From a virus: 64,000 nucleotides of DNA. The stretch lies in the IMG/VR virus record IMGVR_UViG_3300009529_000001, positions 1 through 64,000 of that record; one strand, 5' to 3'. This document shows positions 43,413 to 51,878 of the stretch, in pieces (within the stretch, counting starts at the first letter, position 1; each line of letters starts with the position of its first letter). A model generated the notes under the pieces. It saw nothing but the letters and a program-made list of their open reading frames with translations. It was not told the DNA's origin and searched no databases. The position numbers and the translations under genes are program-made.

Positions 43413-44134
43413 GTATTGATCTATATGATACAAAAATTCTTGTGACGGGTGGAACAGGTACTTTAGGAAATGAGCTCAAGAACTATATTCCTAATGCTAT
43501 GTATCCTTCAAGAGAAGAGTTTGATATTCTATGGCCTACAATGAGATTAAGAGATTTTTTATGGAAAGAAAAAGTTGCAATGATTATTCATTGCGCTGCG
43601 ATAATTAATGACAAAATTGATAAAGAAGATCCTGAGAGTATGACTCTTGCTTTTAATACAAATGCAGGAGCAGTAGCCAGTCTATGTCATGCTTGTCGTA
43701 AAACGGATACACATTTATTCTATATCTCGACAGACTATGTATTTGATGGGAAGGGATCGAAGTATAAAGAAACTGATTGTCCTAATCCTCAGAATTTTTA
43801 TGCAATGACAAAATTACTTGGAGAAGCATATGTGAGATTTGTAGGCGGTCATGTGATAAGAACATCGTTTTGCCATAAAGACAAATGGCTATTCGATGGA
43901 GCATATACAAACGTATATTCCAGTAGAGATACGGTAGATGTGATCGCTCCGTTAATTGCAAAGGTAATAGCAAGAACTGATAAATGGGGACAAATCCATG
44001 TAGGAACAGAACGTAAAAGTTTTTATGATCTTGCTGTTAAAATTAAACCAGACGTAAAACGTATTAGAAATAAAGCAAATAAGGATACTTCTTTTGATTT
44101 ATCGTTGATGTACAAAGTATTGGAGGAAGAATAA
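43409..44134 (+). CDS. RmlD-like dTDP-sugar reductase
   Basis: The 241-residue protein starts with a Rossmann motif VTGGTGTLGNELKNY and has FYISTDYVFDGKGS and the catalytic YxxxK as YAMTKLLGE near residue 134. This matches RmlD and related short-chain reductases acting on nucleotide sugars. The gene is shorter than host RmlD (about 290 residues), and its substrate may differ. It is paired with an RmlC-like gene. Confidence 0.7.
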   Translation: MSIDLYDTKILVTGGTGTLGNELKNYIPNAMYPSREEFDILWPTMRLRDFLWKEKVAMIIHCAAIINDKIDKEDPESMTLAFNTNAGAVASLCHACRKTDTHLFYISTDYVFDGKGSKYKETDCPNPQNFYAMTKLLGEAYVRFVGGHVIRTSFCHKDKWLFDGAYTNVYSSRDTVDVIAPLIAKVIARTDKWGQIHVGTERKSFYDLAVKIKPDVKRIRNKANKDTSFDLSLMYKVLEEE

Positions 44135-44745
44135 TGGAATTTGAGTATTTAAAGCACTTGAAAGAACGGGGAGAAGATCCCAAAGGATATGGTAAAACAA
44201 ATTATGAAGATTTTTTAAAGCAGGGTAACTATGTATTTAAAGGAAAAATTGAAGGTGTAGAAATAAGAAAACTTGAAAAGTTTGTTGATGATCGTGGATT
44301 TCTTAGCGAAATTTGTAGATCAGATTGGGAAGAAATAATTAAACTTGCTCCTGGAGGAAGAGATGATATTTTAGGTAACCTTAATCAAGTTTACATCGTA
44401 GGTAATTGGAGCAAAGGAACTGTAAGAGCATTTCATAAACATGAAAAACTTGTAGACTTTTTTGTGATTGTTAGAGGAGTAGCAAAATTTATATTATTTG
44501 ATGATCGTCCTGATTCCCCAACATTTGGGATATTACAACAAATTATTTCAGAAGCAGGTGATCTTAAAATGATTACCGTTCCTTCTGGAGTTTTTCATGG
44601 TTGGCAAAGTCTTTGTGTTGAAACTCTTTTAGTCAGCGTAGCAAATGATCTTTATATGGGATATAATAAAAAAGAATACCTTGATGAACATCGTATTCCG
44701 TATGATATATTTGGGAAAAATATTTGGGAAGTGGAATATAAATGA
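44134..44745 (+). CDS. RmlC-like dTDP-sugar epimerase
   Basis: The 203-residue protein has cupin sequence typical of RmlC: FVDDRGFLSEI, VRAFHKHEKLVDFFVIVRG, DDRPDSPTFG and VPSGVFHGWQSL, with the catalytic His in the FHKH segment. It follows the RmlD-like gene with a TAATG overlap. The pair suggests synthesis of a 6-deoxy sugar for a glycan. Confidence 0.7.
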   Translation: MEFEYLKHLKERGEDPKGYGKTNYEDFLKQGNYVFKGKIEGVEIRKLEKFVDDRGFLSEICRSDWEEIIKLAPGGRDDILGNLNQVYIVGNWSKGTVRAFHKHEKLVDFFVIVRGVAKFILFDDRPDSPTFGILQQIISEAGDLKMITVPSGVFHGWQSLCVETLLVSVANDLYMGYNKKEYLDEHRIPYDIFGKNIWEVEYK

Positions 44746-44909
44746 AAATGACTTTATTAAATTTTGTGATTTTGATAGTTGTTCTATTTTTATGGTGGGC
44801 TAGTTTCAATGCAGCTAATTGGATAGCAGGACGTTTAGGAGTATATATAACTTTTGGACTTTGGATAGTTGGCGGCATTCTTATTGTTGTATATAAAAAG
44901 GATGAATAA
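44742..44909 (+). CDS. Small membrane protein with two helices
   Basis: A 55-residue frame starts by overlapping the preceding stop (ATGA) and ends just before the next ATG. Two hydrophobic stretches (about 4-20 and 34-50) separated by a WIAGRLG turn predict a hairpin membrane protein. Function unknown. Confidence 0.55.
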   Translation: MKMTLLNFVILIVVLFLWWASFNAANWIAGRLGVYITFGLWIVGGILIVVYKKDE

Positions 44910-44910
44910 A

Positions 44911-45234
44911 ATGAGTAAATTGACGGCATTTATGCTTATTCTTTTTGTATCTGGATTGCTTCTGTTTTTTGTTGGTCTTGGCGTTTCTCGTCCAACAGCT
45001 AAATTTAAACGTGGGGATTTAGTAAGAATAAAAATAAGTGAAGACCAAAAAATTGGGATGATAATAGCACCTGCTTGGTATTTTTCTTCTGGTGTGATTT
45101 ATGATGTAAGAATAACTGTTAAAAGAACAGAAATTCCTTATAATGAATTAGGTAGTGGTGGACCATTAAATGAAACAGAATATCAGATAGTACAATTTGT
45201 AGAATACGAATTAGAAAAGGTAGAATACAAATGA
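44911..45234 (+). CDS. Single-pass membrane protein
   Basis: ATG at 44911 gives 107 residues. Residues 4-26 form one membrane helix (LTAFMLILFVSGLLLFFVGL), followed by a soluble beta-rich domain with KRGDLVRIKISEDQKIGMII, an SH3-like pattern. It is placed between two sugar genes and overlaps the next by four bases. Function unknown. Confidence 0.5.
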   Translation: MSKLTAFMLILFVSGLLLFFVGLGVSRPTAKFKRGDLVRIKISEDQKIGMIIAPAWYFSSGVIYDVRITVKRTEIPYNELGSGGPLNETEYQIVQFVEYELEKVEYK

Positions 45235-46268
45235 ATTGGCTATTAATTTCCGGAGGAGCAGGATATGTGGGGACTTTGCTCCTAAAACGTATTGTTAATA
45301 AATACGATAGAGTCGCTGTATTGGATCCTTGCATATTTGGAACAAATGGCATAGAAAAATATACCAATGTTGTGATATTCAAACGTGGATTTAAGGATTT
45401 TCAAAAAAGAATAAGTGGTTCAAAAACTTGTGCAGGCATAATTCACTTAGGTGGGTTAAGCAATGACCCTATGGTAGACAATAATCCTGAAGCCAATATG
45501 CGAATCAATGTAGAGCTAACTAAGCTGCTTACAAAATGGGCCGTTAAAAATAAAATAAAGAAGTTTTTGTATGCAAGTAGTGCTTCTGTATATGGATTCA
45601 ATGATACTAAAGTTTTGACAGAAGAAGATGAACTTAATCCACAAAGTGCATATGGTAGAAGTAAAGTTGAATGCGAAAAATTTTTAGAAGATTGGGAAGA
45701 AATCAATCCTGTTATGGTTCGTAAAGGAACTTTGATGGGCGTAAGTGATAGAATGCGTTTTGATCTTGTAGTAAATACCTTATGTTGGTACGCTTATTTT
45801 GAAGGGAAAATTAGTTTATTTTCAGGAGGAGAAACATGGCGTCCCATGGTAAATGTTAAAGACGCTGCAAAATTATATGATTGGCTATTTCATCATAAAG
45901 AATATGAAAAATTTTCTGGACAAAAAATAAATTTAGTTCATAAAAATTATAGAGTAAGTGAATTAGGTTTATTTATGAAATCTTTAATAGAAAATGACAA
46001 TAAGTATCCAAAACAAATAGAAATTCATTCTGCTTATGCTATTGAAGAACCACGGAGTTATCAGATCAGTAAGGATAAACTCACTAAATTAGGATTTTTG
46101 ACTTATTTTGGTTTAAGAGAAACTGTAAAAGAAATATGGCATAATCTCAATGATGGAAAGTATAAGATTAATGATCCAATCTATTGGAGTGCAAGGTGGT
46201 TGGATCATTGTAAAAAAGTTTGTAATATTATTGGAAGGAAGTTTGATCCATTAGAAACTTATGTTTAA
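45231..46268 (+). CDS. NAD-dependent nucleotide-sugar epimerase/dehydratase
   Basis: The 345-residue protein starts with the Rossmann motif ISGGAGYVGTLLLK, has LYASSASVYGF and catalytic YGRSKVECEKF near residue 143, and RPMVNVKDAAKLY, all typical of extended short-chain reductases such as UDP-glucose epimerase. It should supply an activated sugar for the transferases in the cluster. Confidence 0.8.
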   Translation: MNWLLISGGAGYVGTLLLKRIVNKYDRVAVLDPCIFGTNGIEKYTNVVIFKRGFKDFQKRISGSKTCAGIIHLGGLSNDPMVDNNPEANMRINVELTKLLTKWAVKNKIKKFLYASSASVYGFNDTKVLTEEDELNPQSAYGRSKVECEKFLEDWEEINPVMVRKGTLMGVSDRMRFDLVVNTLCWYAYFEGKISLFSGGETWRPMVNVKDAAKLYDWLFHHKEYEKFSGQKINLVHKNYRVSELGLFMKSLIENDNKYPKQIEIHSAYAIEEPRSYQISKDKLTKLGFLTYFGLRETVKEIWHNLNDGKYKINDPIYWSARWLDHCKKVCNIIGRKFDPLETYV

Positions 46269-46584
46269 AACAAAGACAAGATTAATTAATACTCTTGGAA
46301 GAGTTTATTACGCTTTTTATTTGAAAGGTGGTAGAAAAAATCCTAAAAGAAAAGATATAGAAGAAAATATATATAAAACAAAATATCCTGATTCTTTGAA
46401 ATCATATCAAAAACTTTTTTCTCGATTATTTATACATATTAATGAAAAATTGACACAAAAATCTTATAAGAAAATAATAAAAATATTAAAAGAAGAAGAT
46501 AAATTAACCGAGAAAAAAAGGCGCGGTTATATTAAGTGCTGGCGTTTAATGGAGAAATATTATGGAGGTTATTCAAGCGAATAG
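46261..46584 (+). CDS. Unknown basic helical protein
   Basis: The 107-residue protein is Lys/Arg/Tyr-rich and mostly helical with no recognised motif. It starts within the end of the epimerase gene and overlaps the thymidylate synthase start by 23 bases. Its place directly before nucleotide-metabolism genes gives no clear hint. Confidence 0.4.
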   Translation: MFKTKTRLINTLGRVYYAFYLKGGRKNPKRKDIEENIYKTKYPDSLKSYQKLFSRLFIHINEKLTQKSYKKIIKILKEEDKLTEKKRRGYIKCWRLMEKYYGGYSSE

Positions 46585-48847
46585 TATTAATGATGGATTA
46601 GCAAAAGTTCTTGAAGGTATAGTAGGTAGAGGGAATAAAGTTGATATAAAAGGTAAAGAAACTCTAGAACTTCATCCTTGTTTAATAGAATTTGATAAAC
46701 CTCTTAAACGTACATTGCTTTATCCAGGAAGGGGTAATAATCCTTTCGCTAGTCTTGCTGAAACTTTATGGATTTTAGCAGGACGAAATGACGTTGATTG
46801 GCTAAAATTCTTTTTGCCAAGAGCGCCTGATTGGAGCGATGATGGTGAAGTTTGGAGAGCAGGTTATGGACCTCGATTGAGGCAATGGAAAGCAGAGGGT
46901 GAATGTTCTAGTGAATGGACGTTCATTGATCAAATTAAATATGTCTACGATACACTTAAAAATGATCTAATGAGCAGACAAGCAATAATATCTTTATGGG
47001 ATCCTGGTGAAGAATGTACTGTGGGAAAAACATTAGATTGTCCTTGTTCCAATTGGCTACATTTTATGGTAAGGAGAAAATATAGGCCAGAATTAGCAGA
47101 TATAAAAGACAAACCTGAAACTTGGACTTTCCATCTAGATTGTGAATTTGTGATCAGATCAAATGATGCAATTTGGGGATTCTGTCTTTCCGGTGCTACT
47201 AAAATAAAATTATTGGATGGAACTGTTAAACCTATAAAAGATCTTGTTGATAAACAGTTTTGGGTTTATTCAAAAAATAATGATAAAGAAATAGTACCCG
47301 GAAAAGTTATAAAATGTAAAAAAACAGGAAAGAAAAAAATATTAAAAATAACTTTTAGTGATGGAAGCTTCGTAAGATGTTCTAAAAACCATAAGTTTTT
47401 ATTAAGAGATTGGAAATATAGAAAAGCAAAAAATCTAAAAGTAGGTGATTCAATTGATAGTGTATATTTTAGATTGAATAAAAAAGGTTATGAACAATAT
47501 AACAACGGTGATGGCTGGTTTAATACGCATATAATGGCAAATATTCTGTCGGAAAAGGGAGAATTAGATAGTAATAATAATTTTCATATAACTCACCATA
47601 AAGATTTTGTTAAACGAAATAATAATCCTGAAAATCTTTTATGGCTGGGGAATTATGATCATCATAGTTTTCATGCTGAATTATTGCGTAAAATGTGGCG
47701 GGATCCTAAATATAGAAAATCAAGAAAGAAAGTTATAAAAAAACTTTTAGCTTTTAATAGAAAACAATGGAAAAATCCTGAATATAGAAGAGAAAGACGT
47801 AAAATCTTAAGTGAAAGAATGATCCAATGGTGGGAAGAAGAAAGATTTGATACTGAATTACATAAAGAAGCTGCTAAAAATAATTTAATCAATTACAATA
47901 AATCTTTTAAAGGGCGTAATAAATCTAGAGAGATTGGACAAACATTTGGAACAGATAATTTTAAGAAATATCACAAAACGGGCGGACATTTAAAAACTTT
48001 AGCAAAAATTCATAGAGAAAAATTAAACAATACTCCAAAAATTAAATTTAAACGCACTAGAACTAGAATCCTTAATGTTTTTAATGAATTGAAAAAAAGA
48101 TTCTTAGAATTTAATGAAGAAAATTATTTTAATTATAAACCAATGGGTAATCCTGGATGGAAAAAAGTTTTTGAATATTTTAAAGATTTGGATGAAATAA
48201 ATGAATGCTTAGAAAATTATAATCACATAGTTACTTCTATAAAATCTGACGGTTATGAAGATACTTATGATTTGGAAGTAGAAGATTATCACAATTTTGT
48301 ATTGGAAAATGGTGTTATCGTTCACAATTCTAATATTAATTTTTATGAATGGAGTGTATTACAAGAAATATTAGCAAGTGTATTAGGTATAGAAATTGGG
48401 ACATTTTATTATTATGTATCAAGTATACATGTTTACAAACATCATTGGAAACGTGTTAAAAAATTATTGGAAAATAAAGAAAAATTTGTAGACAATCTTC
48501 CTGAATTTAGATTTTGTAGAGGGCAAATTAATCTTGATAAATATTTGGAAGACTGTGAAATGTTATGTAAATATGTAGAAGAAATAATAATAAATGATAA
48601 GAAAAAACTTAAATATTTTATACCTTTTCATGGGGAGAGAGGATCTACTTTAAACGATATTGCTTGTTTATTGTCAGTTTTTGTAAAAATGAAACAAAAC
48701 GATAATGCTTGGAGAAAAACTTTGCATTGTATTCCATTTTCTGATTTAAAAGTATCTTGTTATTACTATGCAATGAAAAATATTTTTAAATACAAAGATT
48801 ATACAATTCAAGAAGCAATAGAAAAGGTGCAAAAAAATGAGTATTAA
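46562..48847 (+). CDS. Thymidylate synthase family protein with an inserted intein
   Basis: The exteins match ThyA: LAETLWILAGRNDVDWL, then GYGPRLRQW, the active-site Cys in LDCPCSNWLHF near residue 160, RSNDAIWGF and, after the intein, SNINFYEWSVLQEILAS and SIHVYKHHW. Extein length is about 379 residues. The intein (382 residues) interrupts the conserved RSND...N active-site region. Removal by protein splicing is needed for activity. The enzyme makes dTMP or a hydroxymethyl pyrimidine; the sequence alone does not decide. The RNR gene follows with overlap. Confidence 0.8.
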   Translation: MEVIQANSINDGLAKVLEGIVGRGNKVDIKGKETLELHPCLIEFDKPLKRTLLYPGRGNNPFASLAETLWILAGRNDVDWLKFFLPRAPDWSDDGEVWRAGYGPRLRQWKAEGECSSEWTFIDQIKYVYDTLKNDLMSRQAIISLWDPGEECTVGKTLDCPCSNWLHFMVRRKYRPELADIKDKPETWTFHLDCEFVIRSNDAIWGFCLSGATKIKLLDGTVKPIKDLVDKQFWVYSKNNDKEIVPGKVIKCKKTGKKKILKITFSDGSFVRCSKNHKFLLRDWKYRKAKNLKVGDSIDSVYFRLNKKGYEQYNNGDGWFNTHIMANILSEKGELDSNNNFHITHHKDFVKRNNNPENLLWLGNYDHHSFHAELLRKMWRDPKYRKSRKKVIKKLLAFNRKQWKNPEYRRERRKILSERMIQWWEEERFDTELHKEAAKNNLINYNKSFKGRNKSREIGQTFGTDNFKKYHKTGGHLKTLAKIHREKLNNTPKIKFKRTRTRILNVFNELKKRFLEFNEENYFNYKPMGNPGWKKVFEYFKDLDEINECLENYNHIVTSIKSDGYEDTYDLEVEDYHNFVLENGVIVHNSNINFYEWSVLQEILASVLGIEIGTFYYYVSSIHVYKHHWKRVKKLLENKEKFVDNLPEFRFCRGQINLDKYLEDCEMLCKYVEEIIINDKKKLKYFIPFHGERGSTLNDIACLLSVFVKMKQNDNAWRKTLHCIPFSDLKVSCYYYAMKNIFKYKDYTIQEAIEKVQKNEY
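47183..48328 (+). mobile_element. Intein with HNH homing endonuclease domain
   Basis: The intein runs from Cys1 (CLSGATKIKLLDGTVKPI) through block B (CSKNHKFLLRDW) and an HNH endonuclease with ITHHKDFVKRNNNPENLLWL and HHSFH, then helix-rich repeats of the WKNPEYRRE type, to block F/G YHNFVLENGVIVHN, followed by extein Ser. It is 382 residues long. All splicing residues are present, and the HNH motif looks intact, so the element may be active in homing. Confidence 0.9.
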
Positions 48848-50891
48848 TATTGATCATGGAAAAGATGTTAGAGATACATGGACGCATACTGCTCCTCCTG
48901 TAAAAAGAAACCATGTTGAAGAGCGATTTTGTCTTAATGCTGATATTAAAAAACTTCTGTATTCTAATCCTCAAGAATTTGGGTATGATTATTTTGGAGA
49001 ATTTATTTTCTATAGAACTTATAGTAGGTCGAAAGAAGATGGAACAAATGAATCTTGGGCTGATGTTGTAATCAGAGTGACAGAAGGTACATTTTCTATT
49101 AGAAAAGACTGGTATAAGAAATGCGGTATAAGATGGAATGAAAACGCGGCTCAAAGTTATGCTCGGAAATTTGCACTATCACTTTTCAATATAAAATGGA
49201 CTCCACCTGGACGTGGTCTTTGGGCAATGGGCACAGATTATGTATACAAACGTGGATCCGCTGCTTTGTATAATTGCGCCTACGTAACAATTAAAGACCT
49301 TCCTGGAGATGCTCATTGGTTAATGGATATGTTGATGAATGGAGTAGGTGTAGGATTTGGAATCGGTGATAATTTTAATCAATGCTTACAATTTCCTAAT
49401 CCTGATAAACATTTGGAAGTAGTTATTGGAGATGACAGAGAAGGATGGTGTGAATCTGTTAGATTATTATTACAATCTTATATTATACCTGGATTTTCTA
49501 CAGTAAAATTTAATTATAGTAAAATAAGAAAAGCTGGTCTTCTTATAAAAGGATTTGGTGGATTAAGTTCTGGACCTGAACCTTTAATACAATTACATGA
49601 GAGAATAAGAAAATATTGTTCAGATTATATTGGAATGAAAAATAGCGAAACAAGATTGATCACAGATATTATAAATGCAATAGGATGCTGTGTTGTTGCA
49701 GGAAATGTCAGACGATCAGCGGAAATTGCTGTAGGTTCTATATATGATGAAGTATTTTTAAATCTTAAAAATTATGATAAATATCCCGAAAGAAAAGATA
49801 TTGGATGGATGTCAAATAATTCTGTATGGTTAAAGAAAACAGAGGATTTTGCGTATCTTCCTCAGATAGCAAAACGCATTATTGAAAATGGAGAACCTGG
49901 ATTTGTGAATGGAATCAACGTAAAAGAATATGGAAGAGTTGGTAAAAAAGATGTTGTGCGAGAAGATGAAGCAGAAGGAATAAATCCTTGTGGTGAAGTT
50001 CCGTTGGAAAGCTGTGAGGTATGTAACCTTTCGGAGACCTATCCAACAAGATGTAATAGTTGGGAAGATTGGTTAGATGCTTGTGAACATGCAACGTTTT
50101 ATTGTTCTACTGTAGCTTTACTTCCTACACATAGATCAGAAACAAATGCTGTGGTAGCAAGAAATAGAAGGATTGGTGTAGGATTAGTTGATTTTAGTGG
50201 ATGGAAAGAACAAACAAATCTTACTGAGATTACTACGCTGCTGCGTAAGGGCTACAAACATATAAGGTCGGTTAATAAGCGTCTAGCGGCCGAAGCTGGC
50301 GTCCCAGAAAGCATTAGAGTAACGGTTGTAAAACCGGGCGGTACTGTGCCAAAGCTTGCAGGCAGAACAAGCGGTATAGGACATCCTACATTTATTTATA
50401 CTATTAGAAGGGTGAGAATTCAAAACAATAGTCCTATAGCAAAATTTCTTGCAGACCATAATGTGCCTTATGAAAAAGATAAATATAGTGATAATACTTT
50501 GGTGTTTGAATTTCCTATTAAACAGGGTCCAGCAAAACCTGCGAGTGAAGTAAGATTATGGGAACAGGCAATGAACGTTGTACTAATACAGAGGGAGTGG
50601 GCTGATAATGCTGTATCAAATACCATTATGTTCAATCCTGAAACAGAGGCAAAAGAAGTAGAATCTGTAATTGCATGTATAGCTCCTTTGGTCAAGTCAA
50701 TTTCAATGTGTCCACACAGTACAAGAGGAGCCTATGAACAGATGCCCGAGGAAGGATGTAGTAAAGAAGAATACGAAAAAAGGTTAAGCGATATTAAAAA
50801 GATGGATTGGTCCAAATATTCTGGAACAGATGGAATGGATACAAAATTTTGTGATGGGGAGGCTTGTGAATTAGATGTTCAAAATTCTTAA
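48837..50891 (+). CDS. nrdJ: Class II (adenosylcobalamin-dependent) ribonucleotide reductase
   Basis: The 684-residue protein has WTPPGRGLWAMGTDYV, LYNCAYVTIKD with the first redox Cys, MNGVGVGFGIG, VAGNVRRSAEIAVG, NPCGEVPLESCEVCNLSE with the catalytic Cys, and KPGGTVPKLAGRTSG. The order and length fit the monomeric triphosphate reductase type (as in Lactobacillus). It ends with two Cys near the C-terminus. It makes deoxynucleotides without oxygen dependence, given cobalamin. Bases about 50221-50400 are GC-richer than the rest of the gene. Confidence 0.9.
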   Translation: MSINIDHGKDVRDTWTHTAPPVKRNHVEERFCLNADIKKLLYSNPQEFGYDYFGEFIFYRTYSRSKEDGTNESWADVVIRVTEGTFSIRKDWYKKCGIRWNENAAQSYARKFALSLFNIKWTPPGRGLWAMGTDYVYKRGSAALYNCAYVTIKDLPGDAHWLMDMLMNGVGVGFGIGDNFNQCLQFPNPDKHLEVVIGDDREGWCESVRLLLQSYIIPGFSTVKFNYSKIRKAGLLIKGFGGLSSGPEPLIQLHERIRKYCSDYIGMKNSETRLITDIINAIGCCVVAGNVRRSAEIAVGSIYDEVFLNLKNYDKYPERKDIGWMSNNSVWLKKTEDFAYLPQIAKRIIENGEPGFVNGINVKEYGRVGKKDVVREDEAEGINPCGEVPLESCEVCNLSETYPTRCNSWEDWLDACEHATFYCSTVALLPTHRSETNAVVARNRRIGVGLVDFSGWKEQTNLTEITTLLRKGYKHIRSVNKRLAAEAGVPESIRVTVVKPGGTVPKLAGRTSGIGHPTFIYTIRRVRIQNNSPIAKFLADHNVPYEKDKYSDNTLVFEFPIKQGPAKPASEVRLWEQAMNVVLIQREWADNAVSNTIMFNPETEAKEVESVIACIAPLVKSISMCPHSTRGAYEQMPEEGCSKEEYEKRLSDIKKMDWSKYSGTDGMDTKFCDGEACELDVQNS

Positions 50892-50902
50892 AGGAGAAGA
50901 TC

Positions 50903-51142
50903 ATGGCTGATGAAGAGAAAGTTGAAAAAAAGAAGAAGAGTTGGAAGACTACGATTTGTGGTATTGTGGTAGGATTGGGACTCATTATTAAAGCATTTAC
51001 GCCAATGTTGGATGGAATTGAAGAGACTGTGTTTTCTTTGAAAGAAGCATGGCCGATCATTATTACTGGACTCGGAGCAATGGGAATCGGTTGGTTTGCG
51101 CGTGATAACAAGGTAAGTTCTGAAGATGCAGGAGTTAAGTAA
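50903..51142 (+). CDS. Putative holin or membrane protein
   Basis: The 79-residue protein has a basic N-terminus and two hydrophobic helices (about 17-37 and 49-66) with a short acidic loop, followed by a charged tail. Size, topology and its place before spanin-like genes fit a holin. AAGGAG is well placed before the ATG. Membrane topology alone cannot prove lysis function. Confidence 0.5.
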   Translation: MADEEKVEKKKKSWKTTICGIVVGLGLIIKAFTPMLDGIEETVFSLKEAWPIIITGLGAMGIGWFARDNKVSSEDAGVK

Positions 51143-51324
51143 TGGGTTGGATCAGCGAAATTATAAAAGGCATTGCCCATCTACTGAAAGTCTTTTTTGG
51201 TATGGATAAACCTGAAGAAAAGGAAATAAAAGATGCTCCTACGCCGGATGCTCTTAAGCCTACTGATGATGAGCTTGATGCTGGTCTCGGGATGCATAAC
51301 AATCGGTCCGAGAATAAAAACTGA
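51142..51324 (+). CDS. Small protein with amphipathic N-terminus, overlapping a lipoprotein gene
   Basis: The 60-residue protein has a short hydrophobic or amphipathic helix (MGWISEIIKGIAHLLKVFFG) and an acidic Pro-rich tail. Its last 92 bases also encode the lipoprotein that starts at 51233 in the +1 frame. It may be part of the lysis module, possibly an inner spanin partner, although the usual long coiled coil is absent. Confidence 0.4.
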   Translation: MGWISEIIKGIAHLLKVFFGMDKPEEKEIKDAPTPDALKPTDDELDAGLGMHNNRSENKN

Positions 51325-51538
51325 ATTCGTCATTGTTCGTCTTGGCAATCCAGTTCAAGTTCTTGATAATAAAGTTGTAAGATGCAGACGAGTAGGTGAT
51401 AAGTCCATAGGTGAACAAGACATAGGCGGTTGGTATGCGATGCCTGAAGATTCCTTTAATAGAATGATGAAGTTAGCTACGATAGGGAAAAAATATGAAA
51501 AAGAAGAAAAGCGAGAAAAAGAAGAGGGTAATCCGTAG
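51233..51538 (+). CDS. Lipoprotein, o-spanin-like, nested start
   Basis: The 101-residue product begins MLLRRMLLSLLMMSLMLVSG, a signal peptide ending in lipobox V-S-G-C with Cys at residue 21. A gene for a lipoprotein that starts inside another small gene in the +1 frame resembles the Rz/Rz1 arrangement, whose outer partner is an outer membrane lipoprotein. The mature part is longer than Rz1 and not Pro-rich, so a superinfection or surface lipoprotein is the alternative. AAGGA lies upstream of the ATG. Confidence 0.55.
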   Translation: MLLRRMLLSLLMMSLMLVSGCITIGPRIKTEFVIVRLGNPVQVLDNKVVRCRRVGDKSIGEQDIGGWYAMPEDSFNRMMKLATIGKKYEKEEKREKEEGNP

Positions 51539-51878
51539 AATTCAAAGATATGTTGATGAAGCGAATGGAACAGAAGTTAGATGTTATACCCGTGTTGGAG
51601 CAAAAAAAGATATCTTTTTTACAACTCCTGTTAAAGCTATAACAGGACAAATAGTAGAAGTGAAAATTGAGGATGCGCATACTGTAGATGGCGCATACGA
51701 TAAATTAGAAGCTAGTGTGGAAAAGTTTGGAAAAGAAATGGAAGAAAAATTTAAGAAAAAACTTCAAGAAAAACAGAAGAAAATAATTAAAGCTGGTATG
51801 TCTCCTGATGAACTTATGGATATTGTCCAAAAACAAGGCATGGATGAAGAAGATATTAAAGGTATTATAATCCCATGA
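51495..51878 (+). CDS. Unknown basic coiled-coil protein
   Basis: The 127-residue protein has a Lys-rich N-terminus, a middle beta part, and a long coiled coil (KFGKEMEEKFKKKLQEKQKK) before a short acidic tail. Its ATG overlaps the previous gene by 44 bases and its stop overlaps the next ATG. No family recognised. Confidence 0.45.
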   Translation: MKKKKSEKKKRVIRRIQRYVDEANGTEVRCYTRVGAKKDIFFTTPVKAITGQIVEVKIEDAHTVDGAYDKLEASVEKFGKEMEEKFKKKLQEKQKKIIKAGMSPDELMDIVQKQGMDEEDIKGIIIP

